From positions 124,270-188,269 of the forward strand of contig NZ_PJJJ01000035.1 of NCBI RefSeq assembly GCF_002929495.1: a stretch of DNA of 64,000 bases, in the 5' to 3' direction. This DNA comes from Cryobacterium sp. Y82 (lineage in GTDB: Bacteria; Actinomycetota; Actinomycetes; Actinomycetales; Microbacteriaceae). The notes beneath the pieces were generated by a model that was not told where the DNA came from, made no database searches, and saw nothing but the letters and a program-made list of their open reading frames with translations. How positions within the stretch are numbered: the stretch's first letter is position 1; each line of letters starts with the position of its first letter. Of this stretch, positions 1-8,653 are shown piece by piece. The translations under genes were made by a program, and so were the position numbers.

Positions 1-1
1 C

Positions 2-391
2 ACCGAACCCGACCTGCCCGGCCGCACGGCGAGCGGCAATCAAGTCGCGACGATTAACCTCACGTCTATTGCCGAGCGGCTCAACCAGCCCACCTACACC
101 GGTGCGTACGGTCTGATGGACTCGGAAAGCCCCTTGCCTAGCGAGGAACGTCCGACCGCTGTCGTCAAACCGATACGCGACGAGGGTCCCCACCTGTCGT
201 ATGCCTTCCAGTGGTTTGTGTTCGGCCTGCTCGCCTTCATCGGCCTCGGCTGGGCACTACGCGAGGAATACCGCAGCGTGAACGCCGAAGATCCAGAAGA
301 ACGCGCACGCGCGGACGAGCGTGCCCGCAAGCGGGCGGCAAAACCGCGTAACGATGCGGAAATTGAAGACGCTTTGCTCGACGCCAACTGA
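2..391 (+). CDS. SURF1-like cytochrome oxidase assembly protein, C-terminal part
   Basis: The frame is open from the left edge, so the start lies outside the window. The readable 129 residues end in a typical SURF1 tail: a motif reading GPHLSYAFQWFVFG followed by a hydrophobic segment and a charged, Arg/Ala-rich cytoplasmic end. SURF1 proteins are two-helix membrane proteins that help insert heme a into subunit I of cytochrome c oxidase. The context fits, because heme A synthase and heme O synthase lie 8-11 kb away. An internal ATG at 116 is not the true start, since the upstream codons continue the family sequence. Confidence is good for the family and lower for the exact role. Confidence 0.85.
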   Translation, partial: TEPDLPGRTASGNQVATINLTSIAERLNQPTYTGAYGLMDSESPLPSEERPTAVVKPIRDEGPHLSYAFQWFVFGLLAFIGLGWALREEYRSVNAEDPEERARADERARKRAAKPRNDAEIEDALLDAN

Positions 392-392
392 C

Positions 393-1682
393 CTAATCGA
401 AAGAAACGTCAGGCGACGTCGCTCGGTGCTGCGTGCGGCCGGGCGAACGCGTACTGAGTTTTCTCCCGTGGGCGTCACACGCGAGCAGCCCCCGGTAGAC
501 CTCGAGCAGCGACGCAGCCGACCGGGCCCATTTCAGACCAAGTGCGCGCTCCCGCGCCGCCACTGAGAGTTGCCGCGCCCGCTGCGGATCGGTCAGTACG
601 TCAGCGATCGCGTCGGCCCACACCAGTGGCTCACGCGATTCCAGCACCAGACCGGTCACCCCGTCAGCAACGGCTTCACGCAGGCCGCCGGATGCTGCGG
701 CAATGACGGGCACACCGCTCGCGGCAGCTTCGAGGGCAACGAGCCCGTAGGTTTCCGAGTGAGACGGCACCAGCACGAGCCGGGCACCCCGAAACAGGGC
801 GCTCATATTGACCCTGGACTGCGGACCGATCAGATCAAGCTCATCTGTAAGCCCGACCCGCTCGGCGATCGCCCTCAACTCGTCAACGTAGCCGTCGTAG
901 TCGGCCGAAGCAGCACCGGCGATCACGAGCGTCGGACGAATGGCCGCCGGCACGGCTGCGACTGCAGCAATGGCCAGGTCGAGGCCTTTGAGGGGTTGCA
1001 GGCGGGCTGCGACGAGGACGTAACCGCGGCCGTCGCCCTGTACCGCCAGATCAACCGGCATGCTCGGCGAGAACATGCTGCTGTCGACACCGGGCGGCAC
1101 AATGGCCGTGCGGTCTACGGCACCGCCCAGCCGCCCAGTGATCGTCGCCGCCTCGGACGCGCTGATCGCGACGAGTGAATCCGATTCACGTGCCAGCCAT
1201 GCCTCACCGAGCATCCGTCCCGGTGACTCGGCACGCTCCCCCGCCGAGAGCGGCGTCGATTCGTCGGCAGCGATGCTGTGGAAGCTTTGTACGTGCGGAA
1301 CGCCCCATTTCCGCGCTACCGGCAAAGCGGCCATGCCGGAAAACCAGTGATGCGAGTGGACAATGTCCCACGGCGGTCTTGCCGCCAGCTGGGCCGAAAA
1401 CTTCTCGATCCAGTGTTCGTGGTCGCCCTTCGGCAGTGCAGTTGCCGGACCCGCGTCAAGAAACTCCAGGATCACGCCCGGAGCCAGCTCCATCGCTCTT
1501 GGCTGATTCGCCGCTGAACGGCGGCTCAGAATACTCACGGAGTGCCCCAGGGCTGCAAGAGCTTCCGCTTGATGGCGTACGACGACGTTCATACCGCCCG
1601 CGTCACCGGCACCGGGATCCGCACCCGGTGAGGTGTGCAGGCACACCAGCGCGATGCGCAAAGATTTCGCGAGCGGCAACAC
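393..1682 (-). CDS. Glycosyltransferase family 4, MshA-like
   Basis: This 429-residue protein starts at a GTG preceded by AAAGGA. The N-terminus carries the GT-B glycine-rich loop motif GAGDAGGMNVVV, as in MshA (D-inositol-3-phosphate glycosyltransferase, first step of mycothiol synthesis). The C-terminal half has the nucleotide-sugar binding pattern PSHSETYGLVALEAAASGVPV, including the E-x7-E acidic pair typical of GT4 enzymes. The substrate is not certain: MshA is the best resemblance, but related GT4 enzymes of glycan or phosphatidylinositol mannoside synthesis share these motifs. It abuts the SURF1-like gene tail-to-tail, with one base between the stops, and lies downstream of the ABC-F gene on the same strand. 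Confidence 0.75.
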   Translation of the reverse strand: MLPLAKSLRIALVCLHTSPGADPGAGDAGGMNVVVRHQAEALAALGHSVSILSRRSAANQPRAMELAPGVILEFLDAGPATALPKGDHEHWIEKFSAQLAARPPWDIVHSHHWFSGMAALPVARKWGVPHVQSFHSIAADESTPLSAGERAESPGRMLGEAWLARESDSLVAISASEAATITGRLGGAVDRTAIVPPGVDSSMFSPSMPVDLAVQGDGRGYVLVAARLQPLKGLDLAIAAVAAVPAAIRPTLVIAGAASADYDGYVDELRAIAERVGLTDELDLIGPQSRVNMSALFRGARLVLVPSHSETYGLVALEAAASGVPVIAAASGGLREAVADGVTGLVLESREPLVWADAIADVLTDPQRARQLSVAARERALGLKWARSAASLLEVYRGLLACDAHGRKLSTRSPGRTQHRATSPDVSFD

Positions 1683-1703
1683 GCAGGGTTCCTTTGAGTC
1701 GAA

Positions 1704-1722
1704 TCCGGCGAGGTACGCCGGA
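1704..1722 (-). terminator. Hairpin between ABC-F gene and glycosyltransferase gene
   Basis: TCCGGCG (1704-1710) pairs perfectly with CGCCGGA (1716-1722) across a five-base loop. Flanking TTTGA/TCAAA segments could extend the stem after a bulge. There is no U-run, so it may be a weak terminator or a mRNA stability element between the two minus-strand genes. Confidence 0.4.
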
Positions 1723-1734
1723 TCAAAGAATCAG

Positions 1735-3333
1735 TTAGGACAGCTCGATGAGGTCGAGGTAATCCTTGTTCCAGTGGTCTTCTGTGCCTTCGGGCATGAT
1801 CAACACGCGCTCCGGATTGAGGGCCTGCACTGCGCCCTCATCGTGGCTCACGAGTACAACAGCACCGGCGTAGTGCGCCAGAGCGTCCAAAATTTCCTCG
1901 CGGCTGGCCGGGTCAAGGTTGTTAGTGGGCTCGTCGAGCAGCAGCACGTTGGCGCCGGAGACGACGATCATGGCCAGGGCAAGACGGGTCTTCTCGCCGC
2001 CGGAAAGCACACCGGCCGGCTTGTTGGAGTCGTCGCCGGTGAACAGGAACGAGCCGAGTACCCGCCGGGCTTCCATCTCGGTGATGCTGGGCGAGGAAGA
2101 AACCATGTTCTCGAGCACGCTGCGTTTGACGTCGATCGTTTCATGTTCCTGCGCGTAGTAACCGATCCGCAGGCCGTGCCCGGGTTCGATCGAACCGGTA
2201 TCGGATTCGTCGACACCCGCGAGCATGCGCAGCAGCGTAGTTTTACCGGCACCGTTGAGGCCGAGAATGACAACCTTGGATCCGCGGTCGATGGCGAGGT
2301 CGACGGCCGTGAAGATTTCGAGCGAACCATAGCTCTTCGACAGGTCTTTGGCCATGAGCGGCGTTCGACCGCAGGGTGCTGGTTCAGGGAACCGCAGCTT
2401 CGCGACACGTTCAACGGCACGCACGGCGTCGAGCCCGGAGAGGAGCTTCTCAGCGCGGGCCACCATCTGGTGGGCGGCTGCGGCCTTGCTGGCCTTGGCC
2501 CCGAACTTCGCGGCCTGCAACTGCAGGGTTGAGGCTTTCTTCTCCGCGTTGGAGCGTTCCTTCTTGCGGCGATCGGCATCCGCTGTGCGCTGGAGTAGGT
2601 AGTTCTTCCAGTTCATGTTGTAGATGTCGATCATCATGCGGTTCGCATCGAGGTAGAAGACGCGGTTGACTGTCTCTCCGACGAGCTCGATATCGTGGCT
2701 GATGATGATGACACCGCCCTTGTAATTCTTGACGAATTCGCGCAGCCACGCCACCGAGTCGGCGTCGAGGTGGTTGGTGGGTTCGTCGAGGATCATCATC
2801 TCGGCGGCCGAGAACAGGATGCGCGCCAGTTCGATGCGACGACGCTGACCACCGGACAGGGTGCTGAGGGCCTGGTCGAGGATATGGTCGGGCAGTTTCA
2901 GGTTGCTGGCGATCGACGCGGCCTCGGCCTCGGCGGAATAACCGCCTAAACCGTTGAACTCATCCGTCAGGCGACCATACTTTTTCATGGCGGCAGCGCT
3001 GATTTTGGGATCAGGGTCAGCCATGGCCAAGCTGGACTCGTGCATGCCGAGCGCAATGGTACCGAGGCCGCGCGCGTCCAGGATACGGGTGCGGGCGAGC
3101 ATGGTCGGGTCTCCGGCGCGCGGATCCTGGGGCAGGTAGCCGATTTCACCGGAATGGCTGATCGAACCCTTGGTCGGGTTCGTCTCCCCCGCGAGCGTCT
3201 TCGTCAGGGTCGTCTTGCCTGCTCCGTTACGACCGACGAGACCTATCTTGTCGCCGCTCGCGACGCGGAAGTTGACGCCCTCCATGAGCACGCGCGCTCC
3301 AACGCGGATTTCGAGATCTTGCACGTTGAGCAC
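1735..3333 (-). CDS. ABC-F family ATPase
   Basis: The 532-residue protein has two ABC ATPase domains and no membrane segment, the hallmark of ABC-F proteins that act on ribosomes. Walker A motifs are GRNGAGKTT near residue 34 and GLNGAGKTT in the second half. The signatures are LSGGQRRRIELA and LSGGEKTRLALA, with Walker B segments MMILDEPTNHLD and VLLLDEPTNNLD. The interdomain linker is rich in Lys/Arg/Ala, as expected. The start is a GTG reading MLNVQDLEIRVG. A homologous ABC-F gene sits near the suf cluster in mycobacteria, so position is conserved. Whether it acts as a translation factor or in antibiotic resistance cannot be told from sequence. Confidence 0.9.
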   Translation of the reverse strand: MLNVQDLEIRVGARVLMEGVNFRVASGDKIGLVGRNGAGKTTLTKTLAGETNPTKGSISHSGEIGYLPQDPRAGDPTMLARTRILDARGLGTIALGMHESSLAMADPDPKISAAAMKKYGRLTDEFNGLGGYSAEAEAASIASNLKLPDHILDQALSTLSGGQRRRIELARILFSAAEMMILDEPTNHLDADSVAWLREFVKNYKGGVIIISHDIELVGETVNRVFYLDANRMMIDIYNMNWKNYLLQRTADADRRKKERSNAEKKASTLQLQAAKFGAKASKAAAAHQMVARAEKLLSGLDAVRAVERVAKLRFPEPAPCGRTPLMAKDLSKSYGSLEIFTAVDLAIDRGSKVVILGLNGAGKTTLLRMLAGVDESDTGSIEPGHGLRIGYYAQEHETIDVKRSVLENMVSSSPSITEMEARRVLGSFLFTGDDSNKPAGVLSGGEKTRLALAMIVVSGANVLLLDEPTNNLDPASREEILDALAHYAGAVVLVSHDEGAVQALNPERVLIMPEGTEDHWNKDYLDLIELS

Positions 3334-3453
3334 AGCAATAGTCCATTCGAGGTGTGTGTACGGGTGTGGTGGTGTTCATGTAATCTGCGGTGGGCCAAAG
3401 TGGTCCAACTCACTAGTATATTTGCCTTCAGGTTGTGCTCGGCACACGGATGG

Positions 3454-4095
3454 CTACAGCAAGGCCGCCAGGAGCGACTTTTCCAGCCAGTTCAGGTAGG
3501 CCTCCGTCGACCAGCCGAGCGACAGAACGAGCGAGCGGTAAGTCTGTGGATGCGCCAGCGCCCACATTGTCGCCGCCGCCTCGTGGTCACTCAGTCCCCC
3601 GCGTAGGCCGCGCTTCTCGCGCAGCGCTGCCGCCACTTCGCCGAAACCGTGAAGCCTCGCCGCATCGCGCTTCTGCTCGAACTCCCCCACATCGGGGTCG
3701 ACCACGGCCGCTTCGCTGACAATGCGCAAGATTCCCGAGGTGCGCTCGTTCACCAGTGCGCTCGATCGGGCCAAAATGCGAATGACCTCGGTTGCCGTGC
3801 GTGCCTCAGCGATGCGTTCCCGGGTCGCGCCAGACAGCAGTGCCGGTGCCCCCGGTTCTGCAGCGACCCTATCGAGTACCGCTGCCAGCAGCTCGGCCTT
3901 CGACCCCACCGAGTTGTAGATGGTTTGCACGACGACACCGGCTTCTCCCGCGATCGCCGCCACCGAAGTGCCGACATACCCGCGCTCGAGCATCAGCCTT
4001 CCCGCCGCCATCACGATCTCGGCGCGTGTACTCGCCGCTTGGGCCACCCTCCGCCGCACTGCCCCATTTTCCCCGATATCCATGTGCATTAGCAT
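3454..4095 (-). CDS. TetR family transcriptional regulator
   Basis: The 213-residue protein has an N-terminal TetR helix-turn-helix at about residues 20-66 (RAEIVMAAGRLMLERGYVG, then SVAAIAGEAGVVVQTIYNSV) and an all-helical ligand-binding C-terminal domain. Three ATG codons lie close together at 4095, 4089 and 4083. A TAGACT hexamer (minus strand, 4099-4104) would put the transcript start at or just after the first ATG, so a leaderless message starting at 4089 or 4083 is possible. It precedes the ABC-F gene on the same strand and may control it. The ligand is unknown. Confidence 0.88.
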   Translation of the reverse strand: MLMHMDIGENGAVRRRVAQAASTRAEIVMAAGRLMLERGYVGTSVAAIAGEAGVVVQTIYNSVGSKAELLAAVLDRVAAEPGAPALLSGATRERIAEARTATEVIRILARSSALVNERTSGILRIVSEAAVVDPDVGEFEQKRDAARLHGFGEVAAALREKRGLRGGLSDHEAAATMWALAHPQTYRSLVLSLGWSTEAYLNWLEKSLLAALL

Positions 4096-4151
4096 ACTAG
4101 TCTAATCAATAGAATGACCTACTAACCCTCATCGGCTGGCGGGCAGGGACC

Positions 4152-4185
4152 TAAAAAGACCCCGCCTGCTGGTACGGGCGGGGCC
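4152..4185 (-). terminator. Rho-independent terminator of the suf operon
   Basis: The CCCCGCC (4160-4166) / GGCGGGG (4177-4183) stem is followed on the minus strand by a run of five U (4153-4157). It sits about 20 bases beyond the sufT stop and is a canonical intrinsic terminator. Confidence 0.85.
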
Positions 4186-4202
4186 TTCAAATCGAGCGGG
4201 AG

Positions 4203-4532
4203 TTACATCGCGAAGCCGAGGGCTCGCATCATGTCGCGACCATCGTCTGTGATCTTTTCGGGACCCCACGGCGGCATCCAGACCCAGTTGATGCGGAACT
4301 GATCGACGACGCCATCCAAAGCCTCGGCCGTCTGCTCCTCGAGCACATCGGTCAGCGGACAGCCGGCCGAGGTGAGGGTCATGTGGATGATGAGCGCATT
4401 GTTCTCATCGTCCCAGCCGAGGTCGTAGATAAGTCCGAGGTCGACCACATTGATGCCGAGCTCGGGGTCCATGACGTCTTTAAGGGCCTCTTCGATTTCA
4501 TCGAAGCGCGCCGGACTCAGTGTTGAAACCAT
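4203..4532 (-). CDS. sufT: SufT-like Fe-S cluster assembly factor (MIP18/DUF59)
   Basis: The 109-residue single-domain protein belongs to the MIP18/DUF59 family. It shows DPELGINVVDLGLIYDL and the conserved MTLTSAGCPLTD segment containing the family cysteine. In actinobacteria this gene is usually last in the suf operon and is thought to help Fe-S cluster maturation or transfer. It starts four bases after the sufC stop, so it is translationally linked, and a strong terminator follows it. Confidence is high for family and place, moderate for biochemical role. Confidence 0.9.
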   Translation of the reverse strand: MVSTLSPARFDEIEEALKDVMDPELGINVVDLGLIYDLGWDDENNALIIHMTLTSAGCPLTDVLEEQTAEALDGVVDQFRINWVWMPPWGPEKITDDGRDMMRALGFAM

Positions 4533-4536
4533 ACGA

Positions 4537-5301
4537 TTAGCCTACGTTCGACGGGACGAGAAAGCGATCATAGCCCTCGTCCTCGAGGCGGTCAGCAAGC
4601 TCAGGGCCGCCCTGTTCGGCGATACGGCCATTGACGAAGACATGCACAAAGTCCGGGTGGATGTATCGCAGGATGCGCGTGTAGTGCGTGATGAGGAGCA
4701 ATCCGAGGCCGGTGTTGGCTTTGGCACGGTTGACGCCCTCCGACACGATCTTGAGTGCGTCAACGTCGAGTCCCGAGTCGGTCTCGTCGAGCACGGCGAA
4801 CTTGGGCTTGAGGAGTTCGAGCTGGAGAATCTCGTTGCGCTTCTTTTCGCCGCCGGAAAAGCCTTCGTTGACGTTGCGTTCGGCGAAAGCCTTGTCCATG
4901 CGCAGGTCAGTCATGGCCTGGCGCACATCCTTAATCCAGGTCCGGATTGGAGGCGCCTCACCCTCAATGGCAGTCTTCGCAGTGCGGAGGAAGTTGGTGA
5001 CGGTCACACCAGGAATCTCGACCGGGTACTGCATGGCAAGGAACAGGCCGGCGCGAGCACGGGCATCCACTGTCATTTTGAGCACTTCGGCGCCGTCAAG
5101 CAGGATGGAGCCGCTCTCGACGTGATACTTCGGGTGACCGGCGATTGTGTAGGCGAGGGTGGACTTGCCTGAGCCGTTCGGGCCCATAATGGCGTGGATT
5201 TCGCCTTCATTGATGGTGAGGTCGACGCCGCGCAGAATCTGCTTGGTGCCCTGGTCGGTCTCGACGCTGACGTGCAGGTCTTTGATCTCAAGAACAGACA
5301 T
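4537..5301 (-). CDS. sufC: SufC, Fe-S assembly ATPase
   Basis: The 254-residue cytosolic ABC-type ATPase reads MSVLEIKDLHVSVETDQG. Walker A is GPNGSGKST, the signature is the SufC-specific FSGGEKKRNEILQ, and Walker B is FAVLDETDSGLDVDALKIV. SufC pairs with SufB and SufD to form the SufBC2D scaffold. The start was chosen at the ATG at 5301, where alignment to the family begins and AAAGGG lies upstream. A longer upstream extension in the same frame runs into the Rieske gene and is not credible. sufS and sufU, which usually follow sufC in actinobacteria, are absent here. Confidence 0.95.
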   Translation of the reverse strand: MSVLEIKDLHVSVETDQGTKQILRGVDLTINEGEIHAIMGPNGSGKSTLAYTIAGHPKYHVESGSILLDGAEVLKMTVDARARAGLFLAMQYPVEIPGVTVTNFLRTAKTAIEGEAPPIRTWIKDVRQAMTDLRMDKAFAERNVNEGFSGGEKKRNEILQLELLKPKFAVLDETDSGLDVDALKIVSEGVNRAKANTGLGLLLITHYTRILRYIHPDFVHVFVNGRIAEQGGPELADRLEDEGYDRFLVPSNVG

Positions 5302-5362
5302 GAATGTCTTATCCCTTTCTAAATTCTTTGAGTTGATGGGCGCGGAACTGCCTTGAGCAGAT

Positions 5363-5689
5363 TTATACCGCGACGGTGACGGACGGATCGACGAAGACGA
5401 AACCATCGATGAGTTCAACGTTGTAAACCGGGACCGGGTCGTAGGCCGGCAGAGACAGCGGCTTGCCCGTGGTGAGGGAGAACATCGAACCGTGGGCCCA
5501 GCACTCAAGAGTCTGGCCTTCCACGAAACCCTCCGACAGGGAAATATCACCGTGCGTGCAGGTATCACCGATGGCGAACACGTCGCCGGCGGCGTCACGC
5601 ACGAGAGCGATGGCGACCCCGTCGATTTCGATCTTAACGGCTTGGTTTACTTCGAGCTCATCGAGAGCGCAGATCTTCGTTGCGGTCAT
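5363..5689 (-). CDS. Rieske-type ferredoxin of the suf operon
   Basis: This 108-residue soluble protein has the two Rieske ligand boxes CTHGDISL and CWAHGSMF (C-x-H and C-x2-H), which bind a [2Fe-2S] cluster. It matches the small non-heme-iron oxygenase ferredoxin type. It begins two bases after the sufD stop and lies 61 bases before sufC, so it belongs to the operon. Its role in Fe-S assembly is not established; electron donation to the SufBCD scaffold is a reasonable inference. Confidence 0.92.
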   Translation of the reverse strand: MTATKICALDELEVNQAVKIEIDGVAIALVRDAAGDVFAIGDTCTHGDISLSEGFVEGQTLECWAHGSMFSLTTGKPLSLPAYDPVPVYNVELIDGFVFVDPSVTVAV

Positions 5690-5691
5690 GC

Positions 5692-6936
5692 TTACTTGTC
5701 GTCCGTTCCAATAAGTTCGGCTTCGATTGCAAGTTGCAACCGAGCTTCAAGTTCGGGGGAACCAATCTGCTGAACGACCTCGGTGAGGAATCCGCGTACG
5801 ACCAGTCGTCGCGCTTCTTCTTCGGTGATGCCGCGAGCCTGAAGGTAGAACAGTTGCTCATCATCGAAGCGTCCAGTGGCACTGGCATGACCAGCCCCCA
5901 CAATGTCGCCGGTCTCGATCTCCAGGTTGGGGATGGAATCGGCGCGTGTACCCTCCGTGAGAACGAGGTTGCGGTTCTGTTCGTAGCTGTCGGTGCCAGC
6001 GGCCTTGTTGCCGATCAGTACGTCGCCAATCCAGACCGTGCGGGCACCCTGGCCCTGCAGCGCTCCCTTATAGTTCACGCGGCTGCGGCTCTTCGGGGCG
6101 TCGTGAAAGACGTAGACCTGCTGTTCCAGGTGTTGGCCGGCATCCGCGAAGTAGAGGCCGAGAAGCAGGGTATCCGAGCCGGGTCCGGCCAGACGCACCG
6201 ATGGGTTGATCCGCACGATGCTGCCGCCAAGCGAGACGACGACGTGTTTGAGGCGGGCGTCACGGCCGACGGATGCGAAATGGTTGGCCAGGTGCACCGC
6301 GGAGTCGTCCCATTCCTGCAATGAGACAACGGTAAGGTTCGCGGACTCACCGAGAATGATCTCAAGGTTTTCGGTGAGTCGGGCGCCGCCCGTGTTCTGC
6401 AGAATGACCGTGGCTTGGCTGAACGGCTTGGCTTCGATAATAGTGTGGGCGCCGCGGGTGGAGTTGCCGAGGGTCGACCGGGTGACCGTGATTTCCTTGG
6501 CTTCTTCGCCACTCACCGTGATGGCGAGGGCGTCGTCGAACGCCGACCAGGCATTGGCTGCTGCGCGTTCTTCCGGTAGACCAGCGGTCCCGATGCGGGC
6601 ATCCGTTCTGGGCACCCACTCGACGGAGATGTCCGGTGACGGAGTCGATTCAACCGGGTAGCGAGAGCCGTCAACGTGACCGGCGGTGAGGTCGGTGAAT
6701 TTCGCGACGGGCGAGTGCTTCCATACGGCTTCGCGGCCGGTGACGGCCTCGAAGTCGGCGACGTTGACGCTCTTGAAGCGGTCCGAGCGGGTTTGCACCG
6801 GCACGTAACCGAAACGTCCGTCGGAGTGTTCTTTGATTCCGTGCTGGCCGGCCGGCAGAACCGACTCGGCAGCGGATGTGGATGGTGCGGGCACAGTTTT
6901 TAAAGCGCTCTTCGAAAGCGCTGAAGCGGCGGACAT
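5692..6936 (-). CDS. sufD: SufD, Fe-S scaffold subunit
   Basis: The 414-residue protein is related to SufB but more divergent. It ends with the SufB/SufD C-terminal domain: HASATGRFDDEQLFYLQARGITEEEARRL appears in segments near residue 350-380, including the conserved DDEQLFYLQARG. SufD forms the SufBC2D scaffold with SufB and SufC. Its ATG follows the sufB stop codon directly, so the two are translationally coupled. Length is normal for the actinobacterial form. Confidence 0.93.
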   Translation of the reverse strand: MSAASALSKSALKTVPAPSTSAAESVLPAGQHGIKEHSDGRFGYVPVQTRSDRFKSVNVADFEAVTGREAVWKHSPVAKFTDLTAGHVDGSRYPVESTPSPDISVEWVPRTDARIGTAGLPEERAAANAWSAFDDALAITVSGEEAKEITVTRSTLGNSTRGAHTIIEAKPFSQATVILQNTGGARLTENLEIILGESANLTVVSLQEWDDSAVHLANHFASVGRDARLKHVVVSLGGSIVRINPSVRLAGPGSDTLLLGLYFADAGQHLEQQVYVFHDAPKSRSRVNYKGALQGQGARTVWIGDVLIGNKAAGTDSYEQNRNLVLTEGTRADSIPNLEIETGDIVGAGHASATGRFDDEQLFYLQARGITEEEARRLVVRGFLTEVVQQIGSPELEARLQLAIEAELIGTDDK

Positions 6937-8355
6937 TTAGCCGACGGATCCTTCCATGCCCATTTCAATGAGCTTGTTGAGTTCGAGGGCGTACTCCATC
7001 GGGAGCTCCCGTGCGATCGGTTCGATGAATCCGCGGACGATCATTGCCATGGCCTCGTCTTCGGGCATACCACGGCTCATCAGGTAGAACAATTGCTCCT
7101 CGCTCACGCGGGAGACGGTGGCCTCGTGGCCGAGCTGAACGTCGTCCACCCGGATATCGATGGACGGGTAGGTGTCCGAACGTGACTGGGTATCAACCAG
7201 CAGTGCGTCACAGCGCACCGTATTGGCGGAGTGGTGTGCCGAGGCATCCACTCGAACCTCACCCCGATACCCGCTGCGCCCGCCACCGCGAGCGATGGAC
7301 TTGGAGACGATCGACGACTGCGTGTAAGGCGCCATGTGGATCATCTTGGCACCGGCGTCCTGGTGCTGACCGGGGCCAGCAAAGGCCACGGACAGGGTCT
7401 CGCCCTTGGCGTGCTCCCCCATCAGGTAGATGGACGGGTACTTCATGGTGACCTTGGAACCGATGTTGCCGTCGATCCACTCCATCGTGGCGCCTTCGCC
7501 GGCCGTGGCCCGCTTGGTGACGAGGTTGTAGACGTTATTCGACCAGTTCTGGATGGTTGTATAGCGAACGCGAGCGTTCTTCTTTACAACGATCTCAACG
7601 ACGGCGGAGTGCAACGAATCCGACTTGTAAATCGGGGCCGTGCAGCCCTCGATGTAGTGCACGTAGCTGCCCTCGTCGGCGATGATCAGCGTGCGCTCGA
7701 ACTGGCCCATGTTTTCCGTGTTGATGCGGAAGTAGGCCTGAAGGGGAATCTCCACGTGCACGCCGGGAGGAACGTAGACGAACGATCCGCCTGACCAGAC
7801 AGCCGTGTTGAGCGCGGCGAACTTGTTGTCACCGGAGGGAATGATGGTGCCGAAGTACTCCTCGAAGAACTCCGGGTGCTCCTTGAGCGCTGTGTCGGTG
7901 TCCATGAAGATGACGCCCTGGGCTGCAAGTTCTTCATTGATCTGGTGGTAGACCACTTCGGACTCGTATTGGGCTGCCACACCGGACACGAGGCGCTGGC
8001 GCTCCGCTTCGGGGATGCCGAGCTTCTCGTAAGTGTTCTTGATGTCGTCAGGCAGGTCTTCCCAGGTTTGGGCCTGCTTCTCTGTAGACCGCACGAAGTA
8101 CTTGATGTTGTCGAAATCGATCTCAGAAAGATCGGCGCCCCACGTGGGCATGGGCTTGCGTTCAAACAACTGCAGGGCTTTCAGCCGTCGCTGGAGCATC
8201 CAGTCCGGCTCGGATTTCAGGTTCGAGATGTCTGTGACAACCTCAGGAGAAATGCCACGGCGCGCGGAGGCGCCGGCCTTGTCTGAATCGGCCCATCCGA
8301 ATTCGTAGGTGCCAATCCCCTCAAGGTCGGGACGGTCGAGCAGGACATCCGACAT
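6937..8355 (-). CDS. sufB: SufB, Fe-S scaffold subunit
   Basis: The 472-residue protein is first in the suf operon. Typical SufB segments include [19 protein letters not shown], then [20 protein letters not shown] with the conserved Cys, and the C-terminal [20 protein letters not shown]. SufB is where the nascent cluster is built in the SufBC2D complex. The ATG at 8355 was chosen because GAGGTAATT precedes it closely; an in-frame codon 24 bases upstream has no such site. No SufR-like repressor gene precedes it, unlike in mycobacteria. Confidence 0.95.
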   Translation of the reverse strand: MSDVLLDRPDLEGIGTYEFGWADSDKAGASARRGISPEVVTDISNLKSEPDWMLQRRLKALQLFERKPMPTWGADLSEIDFDNIKYFVRSTEKQAQTWEDLPDDIKNTYEKLGIPEAERQRLVSGVAAQYESEVVYHQINEELAAQGVIFMDTDTALKEHPEFFEEYFGTIIPSGDNKFAALNTAVWSGGSFVYVPPGVHVEIPLQAYFRINTENMGQFERTLIIADEGSYVHYIEGCTAPIYKSDSLHSAVVEIVVKKNARVRYTTIQNWSNNVYNLVTKRATAGEGATMEWIDGNIGSKVTMKYPSIYLMGEHAKGETLSVAFAGPGQHQDAGAKMIHMAPYTQSSIVSKSIARGGGRSGYRGEVRVDASAHHSANTVRCDALLVDTQSRSDTYPSIDIRVDDVQLGHEATVSRVSEEQLFYLMSRGMPEDEAMAMIVRGFIEPIARELPMEYALELNKLIEMGMEGSVG

Positions 8356-8382
8356 AATTACCTCTTCTCTACCCAGCACAAC

Positions 8383-8398
8383 CCGGATATTAGTCCGG
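8383..8398 (-). promoter_or_regulatory. Possible suf promoter region with inverted repeat
   Basis: CCGGA (8383-8387) and TCCGG (8394-8398) form an inverted repeat whose spacer contains TAATAT on the minus strand, resembling a -10 box about 35 bases upstream of sufB. No convincing -35 hexamer was found. The rest of the sufB-ctaA divergent gap, 8399-8653, shows no gene. Confidence 0.3.
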
Positions 8399-8653
8399 TG
8401 ATTCCCGGGCGATCTCAGTGGAGACCACGGGGAACGGGTTGCGTGGACAGCTACGTTGCGTACCTAGAATGTTCATAGAGCCAAATCGAACCCGAGCCGC
8501 CAGTGCCCGTTCGGCCACTGTTTGGTTCCGGTCGACCTCGTGCAGTCACTATGACCGTAAGAGAGATCTCCATGGAAATCCCAATTCTACAGGTTGATCG
8601 GCAAGATACGCGTGCTTGCCGGTTGATTCACATTCGCACAGGGCACAATCAGA

